Assembly: GCF_021272185.1 (NCBI RefSeq)
Contig: NZ_JAJSEC010000009.1
Span: 1-64,000, forward strand
DNA: 64,000 nucleotides
Source: Roseivivax sp. GX 12232
GTDB taxonomy: Bacteria; Pseudomonadota; Alphaproteobacteria; Rhodobacterales; Rhodobacteraceae
Direction: 5' to 3'
The notes under the pieces are model-generated. The model was given only the letters and a program-made list of their open reading frames with translations. It made no database searches and was not told the origin of the DNA. The position numbers were made by a program, and so were the translations under genes. Positions 53,326 to 63,384 of this stretch are shown here, one piece after another; the first letter of the stretch is position 1; each line of letters starts with the position of its first letter.

Positions 53326-55158
53326 TCATGTGGGTCCGGGGGCCCGGACGATCGCCTCGGCCCGCGCCTGGGCCTTGCGGATGGCCTCGCGCGGCGTGAC
53401 GATGCCGCGCAGCATGTCGTGAAATTCCTCGCCGCAGATCTGGATGATGTCGGTGATCTCGGGCACCGGCGGGCGCGGCCAGAACTGCAGCTCGTCGCGC
53501 CAGGACATGGCGTCCACCGCCTCGAAGATCGGCGAGATGCGGCGCACCTCGGGGTCGGCGCCGACGGAATAGCGCGGGTTGGTGCGGCTGCCGTTCTGCA
53601 CGTACATCTTCTGCGCCTCGGGCGAGGTGAAGAGCACCAGCGCCTCGACGGCGGCGCGCACGCGGTCCTCGGGCAGATTGGCGGGAATGCCCATGACGTA
53701 GCCGCCCACCGGCGCCAGCGCCCGGCCGCCCGGGCCCGCGGGATGCGGCAGGTAGCCGGTGTTGCCCGCCGCCGGCGAGGTCTCGTCGAGCTCGAAGAAG
53801 GGCGCGAGCAGCGTGTAGCCATAGGCCATGGCGATCTTGCCCGCCGCATAGGGGCGGACGCGCTCGTACCAGGACATCGACAGGATGTCGGGCGGCGAGA
53901 ACTCCAGAAGCTGGAGCAGGAACTCCGCGGCGCGCAGGCCGCCCTCGGTGTCGATCGTCGGGCGGTAGTCGCGCCGGGCCAGGTGGTCGGTCTCGAAGCC
54001 CCCGGCGATCTCGGGCAAATCGAGGACCGGCTGGCCGAAATCGGCCATGGTCATCAGGACGGTATGGCCAAGCGCGGTGCCCCGGGCGGCGTTCCAGCCG
54101 ATGCCGTAGCGCCCGCGCAGGGGCTCGTGGAAGCGCTGGGCGGCCTTCAGAAGCGCATCGGTCGTCGCGGGCGCGGCCAGCCCCGCCTCGGCGAACAGAT
54201 CCTTGCGGTAGAACAGCACCTCGGGCGTGGTCTGGGCCGGCGCGCCATAGGGCCGTCCGCCCCAATGCGCGGCCTTCCAGCCGGCGGTGTGGAAATCCGC
54301 CGGATCGAGCCGGGCGATGTCCATCGCCTCGTCGAGCGGCATCAGCACGCCGCTTTCCGCGAAATCCCCGATCCAGGGCAGGTCGACGGCGATGATGTCG
54401 TAGCGGCTGGTCTTGCGCTCGGCGTTGCGCCGGGCCTCCTCGCGCAGCCGGTCGATGGAGAAGGCGCGCTGGTGGATCTGCGCGCCGATGGCCTGTTCGA
54501 ACTGCCGCTTGAGCGTGTCCATGACCATGAAGGTCGGATCGCCGTGGACCAGGACCCGCAGCCCGCCCGGCAGCTTGATCGGCTCCGAGAGGACCTGCAT
54601 CGGCGGGATCGCACTGGTGGCCATATAGGAGCCGCCGTAGAAGTAATCCTCGTCCCCGCCGGGGCGGTCGGCGCCGCCGAAGCTGGTGCGGGCCAGCCGT
54701 TCGACGCGGCCCGAGAGCTGCATCCATTGTTCCATCAGCTTGTCGCTGGGATGCAGCGAGAAGCTCTTGCCGCTCTGGGTGCGGGGGCGACGCTCGATCA
54801 GCCCGGCCTCGACCATCTCGTTCATGCGCCGGGTGGCGGTGGCGTAAGGCACGCGGCTTTGCCCCACGAGGGAGGTCGGCGTGATGATCTTCGCCTCGAG
54901 ATGGCCGCGCACCAGGTGCAGCATCATCCGAAAGTAGGGATTGGGCTCCACCAGTTCGAAGGTGTGGTCGAGCTCGTCGCCGAATTTATCCAGAAAGGAC
55001 AGGATACGCAGCATCTTGGTCTTCGCCTGGGGCGAGACCTGGCTGGTCGTGAGTTGTCCTTGCATGGCGTTCATCTGCGGCGGTATCGTCTCGTGGGTCG
55101 CGGAGCGCGCCTTTTTGCGCGGGCCACTCCGGCGGTTGGGGGATCTGCGTCGCACCAC
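53326..55158 (-). CDS. Winged-helix regulator fused to a family-1 ABC solute-binding domain
   Basis: A 610-residue protein with an unusual architecture. Residues 1-28 are basic (VRRRSPNRRSGPRKK) and not a signal peptide. Residues about 75-155 form a MarR-like winged helix: TPTSLVGQSRVPYATATRR, then MNEMVEAGLIERRP and a wing at 125-136. From about 193 to the end is a complete extracellular solute-binding family 1 (MalE-like) domain: RVLVHGDPTFMVMDTLKRQF, YDIIAVDLPWIGDFAESG, YRKDLFAEAGLAAPAT, VGGYVMGIPANLPEDR, EALVLFTSPEAQKMYVQNGS. The start is GTG at 55158 behind GAGGAG. It is divergent from the sugar ABC operon and likely a cytoplasmic one-component sensor that represses or activates it. Annotation pipelines may call it only a binding protein. 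Confidence 0.88.
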   Translation of the reverse strand: MVRRRSPNRRSGPRKKARSATHETIPPQMNAMQGQLTTSQVSPQAKTKMLRILSFLDKFGDELDHTFELVEPNPYFRMMLHLVRGHLEAKIITPTSLVGQSRVPYATATRRMNEMVEAGLIERRPRTQSGKSFSLHPSDKLMEQWMQLSGRVERLARTSFGGADRPGGDEDYFYGGSYMATSAIPPMQVLSEPIKLPGGLRVLVHGDPTFMVMDTLKRQFEQAIGAQIHQRAFSIDRLREEARRNAERKTSRYDIIAVDLPWIGDFAESGVLMPLDEAMDIARLDPADFHTAGWKAAHWGGRPYGAPAQTTPEVLFYRKDLFAEAGLAAPATTDALLKAAQRFHEPLRGRYGIGWNAARGTALGHTVLMTMADFGQPVLDLPEIAGGFETDHLARRDYRPTIDTEGGLRAAEFLLQLLEFSPPDILSMSWYERVRPYAAGKIAMAYGYTLLAPFFELDETSPAAGNTGYLPHPAGPGGRALAPVGGYVMGIPANLPEDRVRAAVEALVLFTSPEAQKMYVQNGSRTNPRYSVGADPEVRRISPIFEAVDAMSWRDELQFWPRPPVPEITDIIQICGEEFHDMLRGIVTPREAIRKAQARAEAIVRAPGPT

Positions 55159-55212
55159 GGCGGCACTCCTCGAGATTGTTCAAATCGATCAATTCAGCGT
55201 ATCGCGATAATG

Positions 55213-55251
55213 TCCAAATTGGATATGAACATATTCAAGATGGACATATTC
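55213..55251. promoter_or_regulatory. Candidate operators in the divergent regulator/ABC promoter
   Basis: Three sites lie in an AT-rich patch of the 220-bp divergent region: the odd-centred palindrome TCCAAATTGGA (55213-55223) and the direct repeats GAACATATTC (55227-55236) and GGACATATTC (55242-55251), 15 bp apart. They are well placed for the fused winged-helix regulator at 53326 to control itself and the operon starting at 55379. The repeats are seen; binding is inferred. Confidence 0.5.
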
Positions 55252-55378
55252 ACGGACCCCGTGGGCGACCGGGCACGGCAGGCTTCAAGGGCTCGCCGGA
55301 CTTTCGGCGGCGGATGTCCGACGGCTGGAGGAGCCGGAGGGCAGACGTTCAACAGGATCATTCGGGAGGAGACCGAAC

Positions 55379-56335
55379 ATGACATCGCGCAAGACACTCG
55401 CCGCATCCACGGCGCTCGTATCGCTGGCCTTCGCAGGCGCGGCCGCCGCCGAGACGATGAAGATCGGGATCACGCAGAACAACGTCGGCGTGGACAGCTA
55501 CCAGACCACCTACGAGAAGGCCTTCATCGCGGCCGCCGAGGCCAACGACAGCGTCGAGACGGTGGTGCTTGACGCCGGCGGCGACGTGGCGCGGCAGATC
55601 GCCCAGATGGAGGACCTGATCCAGCAGGAGGTCGACGCCATCATCATCTGGCCGACCAACGGCGAGGCGGTGATCCCCGCGGTCCGCAAGGCCTTCCAGG
55701 CCGACATCCCGGTGATCGTCACCAATTCCAATATCGCCGAGGCCGGCTTCGACTTCGTGAAGTCCTTCTCGGGCCCCGACAACATCACCCAGGGCGCGCG
55801 CTCGGCCGAGATCATGTGCGACAAGTTCAAGGAGATGGGCATCGAGACCGAGGCCCAGGTCGTGCATATCACCGGCCAGCCGGGCTACACCACGGCGATC
55901 GAACGCGCCAAGGGCTTCGAGGACCGTCTGCCCGAGGTCTGCCCCGAGGTGAGTGTGGTCGACACCCAGCCGGGCGACTGGAACCGCGAGAAGTCGCAGA
56001 AGGTCATGGAGGCCTTCCTGGTCAAATACGACGACATCGACGGCGTCTATGCGGGCGACGACAACATGGGCGTGGGCGCGCTGAACGCCGCCAAGGCCGC
56101 CGACCGCGACGGCATCATCTTCGTCGGCGCCACCAACTTCGCGGTGGGCTACGAGGCGATGGAGCGCGGCGAATACTGGGGCTCGATCTACCAGTCGCCG
56201 GTCGATGACGCCGAGGCGGCGCTGCAGACCGCCATCGACGTGCTGAACGGCGAGGAGGTGCCCTTCCTCAACTACTTCGACACCCCGAAGATCACCCAGG
56301 ACAACATGGGCGATTACACCAAGCCGGTCTTCTAA
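55379..56335 (+). CDS. Sugar ABC transporter substrate-binding protein (ribose type)
   Basis: A 318-residue periplasmic protein of the peripla_BP_4/RbsB class. The signal peptide is MTSRKTLAASTALVSLAFAG with cleavage after AAA near residue 24, then MKIGITQNNVGVDSYQTTYE, AIIIWPTNGEAVIPAV, and a hinge region with GVYAGDDNMGVGALNAAK. GGGAGGAG precedes the ATG. It is the first gene of the operon (SBP, SDR, permease, permease, ATPase). Ligands of this class are pentoses, hexoses, polyols and autoinducer-2; the presence of an SDR suggests a polyol or sugar that is oxidised on entry. Confidence 0.93.
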   Translation: MTSRKTLAASTALVSLAFAGAAAAETMKIGITQNNVGVDSYQTTYEKAFIAAAEANDSVETVVLDAGGDVARQIAQMEDLIQQEVDAIIIWPTNGEAVIPAVRKAFQADIPVIVTNSNIAEAGFDFVKSFSGPDNITQGARSAEIMCDKFKEMGIETEAQVVHITGQPGYTTAIERAKGFEDRLPEVCPEVSVVDTQPGDWNREKSQKVMEAFLVKYDDIDGVYAGDDNMGVGALNAAKAADRDGIIFVGATNFAVGYEAMERGEYWGSIYQSPVDDAEAALQTAIDVLNGEEVPFLNYFDTPKITQDNMGDYTKPVF

Positions 56336-56409
56336 GGTCGACACACAAGCCGGGCGGGGCAGTGGCCGCGCCCGGCGCTTTCACGTCACTTTGGCCGAGG
56401 GAGGGGACT

Positions 56410-57207
56410 TTGGCGCGTGTGAAGGGTCGGTCCTGCATCGTCACCGGTGCGGCACGGGGCATCGGACGGGCGATCGGCGAGGCGCTGCTCGACGAGGGTG
56501 CCGACGTCTGTTTCGCCGATATCAATGGCACGGCGATCCGCGAGGTCGCCCTGGCCAATGCCGCCCGCGCCGAGGCAGGCGGCGGCAAGGTCACCTGGGC
56601 GCAGGTCGACGTGGCCGAGCGGGCCGAGGTCCGCGCCATGATCGACAAGGCGGTCGGCGCCTTCGGCAAGCTCGACGTGATGTTCAACAACGCCGGCGTG
56701 AACAAGCCGATGAACTTCCTCGATGTGACCGAGGAGAACTGGACCTTCATCATGCGGGTCAACGGCCTAGGCTGCCTGATCGGCATGCAGGAGGCGGCCC
56801 AGCAGTTCATCCGCCAGGGCAGCTTCGGCAAGATCGTCAACACCGCCTCGGTGGCCAGCCGGCAGGGCTTCGACACGGTCGCCCCCTACTGCGCCAGCAA
56901 ATGGGGCGTGGTCTCGCTGACCCAGTCGGGGGCGCGCGACCTGGCCAAGCACGACATCACCGTGACCGGCTTCGCCCCGGGCGTGGTCGCCACCGAGATG
57001 TGGGACGAGGTCGACCGCGACCTCATGGAGATCGGCGCGGCCGAGAAGCCGGGCCAGGCGATGCAGGAGTTCTCGGCTTCGATCCTGCGCGGCCGGGTCG
57101 CGCGGCCGCAGGACATCACCGGCACGACCACCTTCCTGGCCTCGCCCGAGAGCGACTACATGACCGGCCAGATCGTGATGATCGACGGGGGAATGACCCT
57201 GGTCTGA
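56410..57207 (+). CDS. SDR-family oxidoreductase B
   Basis: A 265-residue short-chain dehydrogenase: TGAARGIGRAIGEALL near the start, VCFADING with the NAD-type Asp, NNAGVNKPMNF, Ser in NTASVAS, and the catalytic pair in YCASKWG. The best start is TTG at 56410, after GAGGGAGGGGAC. It is a paralogue of SDR A on the other side of the divergent promoter (shared APGVV, DITGT, DYMTGQ blocks and spacing). It lies between the binding protein and the permeases, so it is co-expressed with the importer and probably performs the first oxidation of the sugar or polyol. Confidence 0.92.
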   Translation: MARVKGRSCIVTGAARGIGRAIGEALLDEGADVCFADINGTAIREVALANAARAEAGGGKVTWAQVDVAERAEVRAMIDKAVGAFGKLDVMFNNAGVNKPMNFLDVTEENWTFIMRVNGLGCLIGMQEAAQQFIRQGSFGKIVNTASVASRQGFDTVAPYCASKWGVVSLTQSGARDLAKHDITVTGFAPGVVATEMWDEVDRDLMEIGAAEKPGQAMQEFSASILRGRVARPQDITGTTTFLASPESDYMTGQIVMIDGGMTLV

Positions 57208-57243
57208 TCGCGGGTGGCGCCCGGTCCCGGAGGAGGGGAACGG

Positions 57244-58275
57244 ATGGCTGACATTTCAGGCAGAGAGGCGCGCCAGAGGGGCGCAGGAAGGGAGAGACGC
57301 ATGTCCGGCGTGAACAAGGCGCAGATCGGCGGGTTCCTGGCCCGCCAGGGCATCCTGGTGGCCTTCGTGGTCTTCATGGTGGGGTTCACCCTCGCCAATC
57401 AGCGGTTTCTCGATCCCGACAACATCATGGGGGTCATGCGGTCCTCGGCGATCCTGGGGGTCATGGCGCTGGGCGTCACCTTCGTGGTGATCTCGGGCAA
57501 CCTCGACCTCTCGGTCGGCTCGATGATGTCCTTCTCGACGATCGTGGTGCTGGACCTGCACGACAAGCTCGGCCCGGCCCTGGCGATCCCGGCGATGTTC
57601 GCCATGACGCTCTGCCTCGGGGCCTTCATCGGCTTCCTGGTGGGCTATCTGAAGCTCAATTCGTTGATCGTCACGCTGGGGATGCTCTCGGCGATCCACG
57701 GGCTGACGCTGACCTATTCGGGCGGCCAGAACATGGACATCGCCGACAAGGAGGGCACCTGGTTCTCGGTCTTCGGCCAGGGCGAGGCGCTGGGCATCCC
57801 GGTGCCGATCCTGATCTTCGTGGGGCTCGCGGCACTCCTGGGCGTGACGCTCGGCAAGACGCCTTTCGGGCGCAAGGTCTACGCCGTCGGCGGCAATGGC
57901 ACCGCGGCGACCTTCTCGGGCATCCGGCGGGCGCGGGTGGTCTTCATCTGCTACCTGATGTCCTCCTTCTGCGTGGCCACCGCCGGGCTGATCCAGGCCA
58001 GCCGCTCGCTCGGCTCGCAGAACACCGTGGGCCAGGGGCTCGAGCTCGAGGTGCTGGCGGCGATCATCCTCGGCGGGGCCTCGCTCCTCGGCGGCTCGGG
58101 CACGATCTTCAAGACGGTGATCGGCGTGTTGATCCTGGGCTTCATCCAGAACGGCCTGCTGCTCGTCGGGCTGCAGTTCTACGTCCAATATGTCGTCACC
58201 TGGGTCATCATCATCCTTGCGGTCTGGCTCGACATCGCGGCCAAGCGCGGCAAGCTCTGGTCGCCCATCGCGTAA
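57244..58275 (+). CDS. Sugar ABC permease 1 (RbsC type)
   Basis: A 343-residue inner-membrane permease of the ribose/xylose/AI-2 class. About eight to ten hydrophobic segments, with LGVTFVVISGNLDLSVGSM near residue 88 and GGNGTAATFSGIRR as the loop facing the ATPase. The ATG at 57244 has a near-perfect GGAGGAGGGG site; another ATG at 57301 with GGGAGAG gives a 324-residue protein closer to the family length and is also possible. It is followed after 7 bp by a second, different permease, suggesting a heterodimeric channel. Confidence 0.9.
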   Translation: MADISGREARQRGAGRERRMSGVNKAQIGGFLARQGILVAFVVFMVGFTLANQRFLDPDNIMGVMRSSAILGVMALGVTFVVISGNLDLSVGSMMSFSTIVVLDLHDKLGPALAIPAMFAMTLCLGAFIGFLVGYLKLNSLIVTLGMLSAIHGLTLTYSGGQNMDIADKEGTWFSVFGQGEALGIPVPILIFVGLAALLGVTLGKTPFGRKVYAVGGNGTAATFSGIRRARVVFICYLMSSFCVATAGLIQASRSLGSQNTVGQGLELEVLAAIILGGASLLGGSGTIFKTVIGVLILGFIQNGLLLVGLQFYVQYVVTWVIIILAVWLDIAAKRGKLWSPIA

Positions 58276-58282
58276 GGGAGAA

Positions 58283-59286
58283 ATGGTTATGCAAGCGGGT
58301 TCCCTGTCCACCTTCCTCAAGCGCGGCGCGATCTGGGGCTTCATCGTCCTCGAGCTGATCTTCTTCAGCGTCGCCGGAGAGTTCATGTCGCTCAGCGACA
58401 AGGCCTTCATGGACGTCGACAACATGTTGCTGCTGTTCAAGCAGTCCGCGCCGATCGGCATCATCGCCATGGGCATGACCATCGTGATGATCAACGGCAA
58501 CATCGACCTCTCGGTCGGGGCGATCTACGCGATCTGCGCGATCATCCTGCTCGACAGCATGACCTGGCCGATCTTCGCAGGCCTCGGCGACTGGGCGATC
58601 CCGGTGGCCTGGCTCCTGGCGCTGGGCGCGGGCGTGGGGCTCGGCGCGCTCAACGGGCTGATCGTCTGGAAGACCGGGGTCGACGCCTTCATCGTGACGC
58701 TGGGCGCCATGCTCGGATACCGCGGGCTGGTCTTCATGTACAACGGCGAGCAGCCCACCAGCCATCTGAACTGGACGCTGGTCGACTTCGCCGAGGCGCA
58801 GGTCCTCGGCCTGCACACCGCAACCTGGTTCCTGCTCGCGGTGACGGCGGCGATCTGGTTCCTGATGAACAAGACCGTGCACGGCCGCAACGCCTATGCC
58901 ATCGGCGACAACCGCGAGGCGGCTGTGAACGCCGGGATCCGGGTCGGCCCGCACATGATGATCAACTTCATGATCATCGGCTTTCTCGCCGCGCTCTCGG
59001 CGGTGGTCTTCTACTCCGAAAGCGGCTCGGTGAACCCCAACGACGGCGAGCTCTACGAGCTCTGGGTGATCACCGCGGTGGTCCTCGGCGGCACCAAGCT
59101 CACCGGCGGCTCGGGCTCGATCATCTCGACCCTCGGCGGGGTGCTGGCGATCCAGCTTTTGCGCAAGGGGCTCGCCCATATCGGCGCCGACACCGAGACG
59201 GTGAACCTGGTGATCGGCCTGATCCTGATCGCGGTCCTCTTCCTGGACCGGCAGCTCAACATCAAGGGCAAAGAGGAGCTCAAGGT

Positions 59287-59290
<4 letters not shown>
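58283..59290 (+). CDS. Sugar ABC permease 2 (RbsC type)
   Basis: A 335-residue permease of the same class as the preceding one but clearly diverged. GMTIVMINGNIDLSVGAI matches the first permease's NLDLSVG motif, and NAYAIGDNREAAVNAGIRV is the coupling loop. AGGGAGAA precedes the ATG at 58283; a second in-frame ATG is two codons later. It ends in an ATGA overlap with the ATPase gene. Two different permeases with one ATPase and one binding protein make a complete importer. Confidence 0.92.
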
Positions 59291-60801
<1,511 letters not shown>

Positions 60802-61023
60802 TCCGCGTGGCGTCCGGCATGCCGGGCAGGGCGCGGGGTAGGGCACGGAAACGCCTGTTAGCGGTCCTGCGTCCGGCTGGGCGCCGGGCTTTCAGACCCT
60901 CGCCAATCCAACCGCCCGACACGCGGCATCCGCACGTCCCGCGCGCAACCTTTCGTGGTATACTCCTCGCCATGGCGCAGAACGGGGGCACAACCGTCCA
61001 CGCCGCGGATAGGGAGAAGACAC

Positions 61024-61863
61024 ATGCATGGACTGTCTGTGGCCGCAGCGGCCGCCTGCCTGGCGCTGCTCGCCGGGCCGGCGGCCTCGGAAAGCGCCGA
61101 GGCGCGCGGCAAATACCTTGTCGAAGGGCTCATGGGCTGCGGCAACTGCCACACCCCTCTGGGCCCCCAGGGCTTCGAGGCCGACCTCGCGCTGGGCGGG
61201 CGGCTGGTGGAGAAGAACGAGATGTTCACCGCCGTGGCCCCCAACATCACGCCCGGCGGCCGCGTCGCCGAATGGAGCGACGCCGAACTGGCCGTGGCGA
61301 TCCGCGAGGGCCGGCGCCCCGACGGCAGCATCATCGGCCCGCCGATGCCCTTCGCCGTCTACCGCGGCATCTCGGACGACGACCTGGCCGCCGTCGTTGC
61401 CTACCTGCGCAGCGTGCCCGCGGTCAGCCATGATCCCGGCGTCTCGGACTACAAGATCCCGCTGCCCCCCGCCTATGGCCCGCCGGTGGAGGCGGTCATG
61501 GCCCCCGAACCTGGGGTCAGCGTGGATTACGGCGGCTACCTCGTGGCGCTGGCGCATTGCATGGAATGCCACAGCCCGATGACGCCGCAGGGCCCCGACC
61601 TGGCCGAAGGGCTCGGCCGCGGCGGCTTCGTCTTCCACGGGCCCTGGGGCACCTCGGTCGCCGCCAATATCACCAACCACGCCGACGGGCTCGCGGGCTA
61701 TTCCGACGCCGAGCTGAAGATGATGATCACCGAGGGCCGCCGCGCCGACGGCGGGCAGATGCTGCCGCCGATGCCCTACAGCTTCCTGGCCAAGGCCTCG
61801 GAGGCCGATCTCGACGCCATGGTGATGTATCTGCGCACGGTGCCGGGCCAGCCCGACCCGTGA
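61024..61863 (+). CDS. Dihaem cytochrome c
   Basis: A 279-residue exported protein with two cytochrome c domains. The signal peptide (MHGLSVAAAAACLALLAG, cut after AAS near residue 22) is followed by haem motif 1 CGNCH (39-43) and haem motif 2 CMECH (179-183); PPMPF and PPMPYSF supply likely methionine ligands. Such dihaem subunits accept electrons from membrane or periplasmic dehydrogenases (alcohol, sorbitol or gluconate types). Nothing adjacent on the same strand is a clear partner; the nearest operon imports a sugar. AGGGAGAAGAC precedes the ATG. Confidence 0.9.
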   Translation: MHGLSVAAAAACLALLAGPAASESAEARGKYLVEGLMGCGNCHTPLGPQGFEADLALGGRLVEKNEMFTAVAPNITPGGRVAEWSDAELAVAIREGRRPDGSIIGPPMPFAVYRGISDDDLAAVVAYLRSVPAVSHDPGVSDYKIPLPPAYGPPVEAVMAPEPGVSVDYGGYLVALAHCMECHSPMTPQGPDLAEGLGRGGFVFHGPWGTSVAANITNHADGLAGYSDAELKMMITEGRRADGGQMLPPMPYSFLAKASEADLDAMVMYLRTVPGQPDP

Positions 61864-61874
61864 GCTTTGCGCGG

Positions 61875-61906
61875 GCCCCGGTCCCTCTTGTGCTAGGGGC
61901 CGGGGC
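61875..61906 (+). terminator. Hairpin after cytochrome c gene
   Basis: GCCCCGGTCCCT pairs with AGGGGCCGGGGC (12 bp, one G-T wobble) around an 8-nt loop, 11 bases after the cytochrome c stop. There is no T run, so it is a terminator-like or 3'-protecting structure. Confidence 0.6.
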
Positions 61907-62018
61907 GCATCGCCGGTGCGACCGTCGCGCGGCTTGCACCTGCGCGGCGCGGCTGCGATCTGCGCGGCCTTACTTGGGGTGCCGGGCGAAAAAATCACCC
62001 CGCGCGCCCCTCTCCCGA

Positions 62019-62031
62019 TGACATGATGTCA
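62019..62031. promoter_or_regulatory. 13-bp palindrome upstream of the fasciclin gene
   Basis: TGACATGATGTCA is perfectly symmetric about its central base and lies about 175 bp upstream of the fasciclin-domain gene. The length and symmetry suit a dimeric regulator. No candidate protein can be named. Confidence 0.35.
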
Positions 62032-62204
62032 CGAAAACTTGGCTCGTCCCGCCGCAAGCTCTCGGCTTGGTTCGGGGTGACGCGAAGTCAAGGCGGCGCA
62101 TTCGCCCCATGGCAGAAAAGCGCGCATGATCCTGCGCGGCTTTCGTCCGTAGTCCCCTGTGAATGCGCGGGTGCCGCGCGTTCGGATTTCACAAGGAGAC
62201 TCTC

Positions 62205-62708
62205 ATGTTCCGCAGAACCTACCTGACGCTCGCCCTGACCGCCTCCGCCGCCGTGGCCATGTCCGGCGCGGCCTTCGCCGCCGCCCATGGCAACAAGATG
62301 ACCATCCTCGAGACCGCGGCCGAGGCCGGCAACTTCACCACGCTCGCCGCCGCGATCGAGGCCGCGGGCCTGGTCGAGACGCTCGAGGGCGAGGGCCCCT
62401 TCACCGTCTTCGCCCCGACCGACGAGGCCTTCGCCGCGCTGCCCGAGGGCACCGTGGAGAGCCTCCTCGAGGAAGAGAACCGCGACCAGCTGACCGCCAT
62501 CCTGACCTACCACGTGGTGCCGGGCGCGGTGATGTCGGGCGACCTCTCGGACGGCATGGAAGCCGAGACCGTGCAGGGCGAGAGCATCACCGTCAGCATC
62601 GACGGCGACAGCGTGATGATCGACGGCGCGACGGTGACCAGCGCCGATATCGAAGCCTCGAACGGCGTGATCCACGTCATCGACAGCGTGATCATGCCCG
62701 AGATGTGA
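62205..62708 (+). CDS. Secreted fasciclin (FAS1)-domain protein
   Basis: A 167-residue exported protein: signal peptide [20 protein letters not shown] with a cut after AFA near residue 26, then a single FAS1 domain ([34 protein letters not shown], the [12 protein letters not shown]-box, and [15 protein letters not shown] at the end). FAS1 domains mediate adhesion or protein contacts at the cell surface. AAGGAGAC precedes the ATG at 62205; an upstream ATG at 62163 would spoil the signal peptide. A T-tract terminator follows. Confidence 0.94.
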   Translation: MFRRTYLTLALTASAAVAMSGAAFAAAHGNKMTILETAAEAGNFTTLAAAIEAAGLVETLEGEGPFTVFAPTDEAFAALPEGTVESLLEEENRDQLTAILTYHVVPGAVMSGDLSDGMEAETVQGESITVSIDGDSVMIDGATVTSADIEASNGVIHVIDSVIMPEM

Positions 62709-62749
62709 TCGGGTGGGGCGGGGCCCGTCCCCGCCTGTTGACCTGGAAG

Positions 62750-62777
62750 GCGGCGCTCACTCGGGCGCCGCTTTTTT
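62750..62777 (+). terminator. Rho-independent terminator after the fasciclin gene
   Basis: GCGGCGC and GCGCCGC form a 7-bp stem around an 8-nt loop (62750-62771), followed immediately by six T residues (62772-62777). It lies between the fasciclin gene and the converging toxin gene. Confidence 0.8.
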
Positions 62778-62781
62778 GCGC

Positions 62782-63063
62782 TCAGTAGCCGGTGCCTTGC
62801 CGGTTGTCCCAGAGGCGCAGGATCTCAATCCGCGTCGCGGTCACGCGGTAGATCAGCGTGAAGGGCGTTCGCGGGATCGACAGCTCGCGCAAGTCTGCGT
62901 GCAGCTCGCTTGGATGCCCGGCGTAGGGATTGGCCGCCAGCGTCTGCTGGATCGCCTTCAGATGCGCCCGGGCCTTGGCGCTGCCTTCGGGAAAGACCGA
63001 GACGTAATAGTAGCGGAACCACTGGATGTCCCGCGCGGCGTCCTCGAGGAAGACGATCTTCAT
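62782..63063 (-). CDS. ParE/RelE-family toxin
   Basis: A 93-residue protein of the ParE/RelE superfamily: IVFLEDAARDIQWFRYYY at the start, NPYAGHPSELHADLRELSIPRTPFTLIYRV in the middle, and IEILRLWDNRQ at the end. Members are either gyrase poisons (ParE) or ribosome-dependent mRNases (RelE). The lack of a clear RelE catalytic set leans to ParE, but that is uncertain. It overlaps the antitoxin gene by 4 bp (63060-63063), the usual antitoxin-first arrangement. Confidence 0.9.
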   Translation of the reverse strand: MKIVFLEDAARDIQWFRYYYVSVFPEGSAKARAHLKAIQQTLAANPYAGHPSELHADLRELSIPRTPFTLIYRVTATRIEILRLWDNRQGTGY

Positions 63064-63344
63064 GCCTCGTCGGGCGTGATGTCCGCCTTCGGGGCGGGCC
63101 CTTCATCCTCGGTGTCCCAGGTGTCGATCCAGTCGTTCATCGCTTCGGCGGAAATGAAGCGTCCCTGGTCGGCCTGCCGCAGCGCGGCCTCGAGGGCGGC
63201 GCGTTTCGTGGCCTTGGCCTCCAGCATGGCGCGGATGGCGCGGACCGCGAGCTGCGCGGGCGGGCGATCCTCAAGCGCCGCTTCCCGCTCCAGCGATTGC
63301 CGAAGCTCGTCGTCGAGGCGGATCGAATAAGGTGCGGTGCCCAT
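63060..63344 (-). CDS. Ribbon-helix-helix antitoxin
   Basis: A 94-residue protein whose N-terminal 45 residues (YSIRLDDELRQSLEREAALEDR in part) form a ribbon-helix-helix DNA-binding domain. The acidic C-terminal tail (NDWIDTWDTEDEG) would wrap the toxin. It is the first gene of the pair and should repress its own promoter; a 7-bp direct repeat lies just upstream at 63368-63384. GGGGAC precedes the ATG. Confidence 0.88.
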   Translation of the reverse strand: MGTAPYSIRLDDELRQSLEREAALEDRPPAQLAVRAIRAMLEAKATKRAALEAALRQADQGRFISAEAMNDWIDTWDTEDEGPAPKADITPDEA

Positions 63345-63367
63345 GGGTGCGTCCCCTGTTGCGCAGT

Positions 63368-63384
63368 GTCATACAGAGTAATAC
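63368..63384 (-). promoter_or_regulatory. Direct-repeat operator candidate of the toxin-antitoxin pair
   Basis: Read on the minus strand, GTATTAC-TCT-GTATGAC gives two near-identical 7-mers one helical turn apart, about 24 bp upstream of the antitoxin ATG, overlapping a TATTAC -10-like element. Ribbon-helix-helix repressors commonly bind such repeats. Inferred from pattern and position. Confidence 0.5.

Larger units (their letters stand above)
61864..62204. other. 341-bp intergenic region with hairpin and palindrome
   Basis: No supported gene; a 67-codon frame at 62023-62226 overlaps the fasciclin gene and lacks features. It holds the cytochrome c hairpin (61875-61906), an AAAAAATC stretch at 61989, and the 13-bp palindrome at 62019. 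The promoter of the fasciclin gene must lie in its right half. Confidence 0.5.

Noticed and set aside
62023-62226. 67-codon frame upstream of the fasciclin gene
   Set aside because: No ribosome-binding site, overlaps the fasciclin start, and composition is not protein-like.
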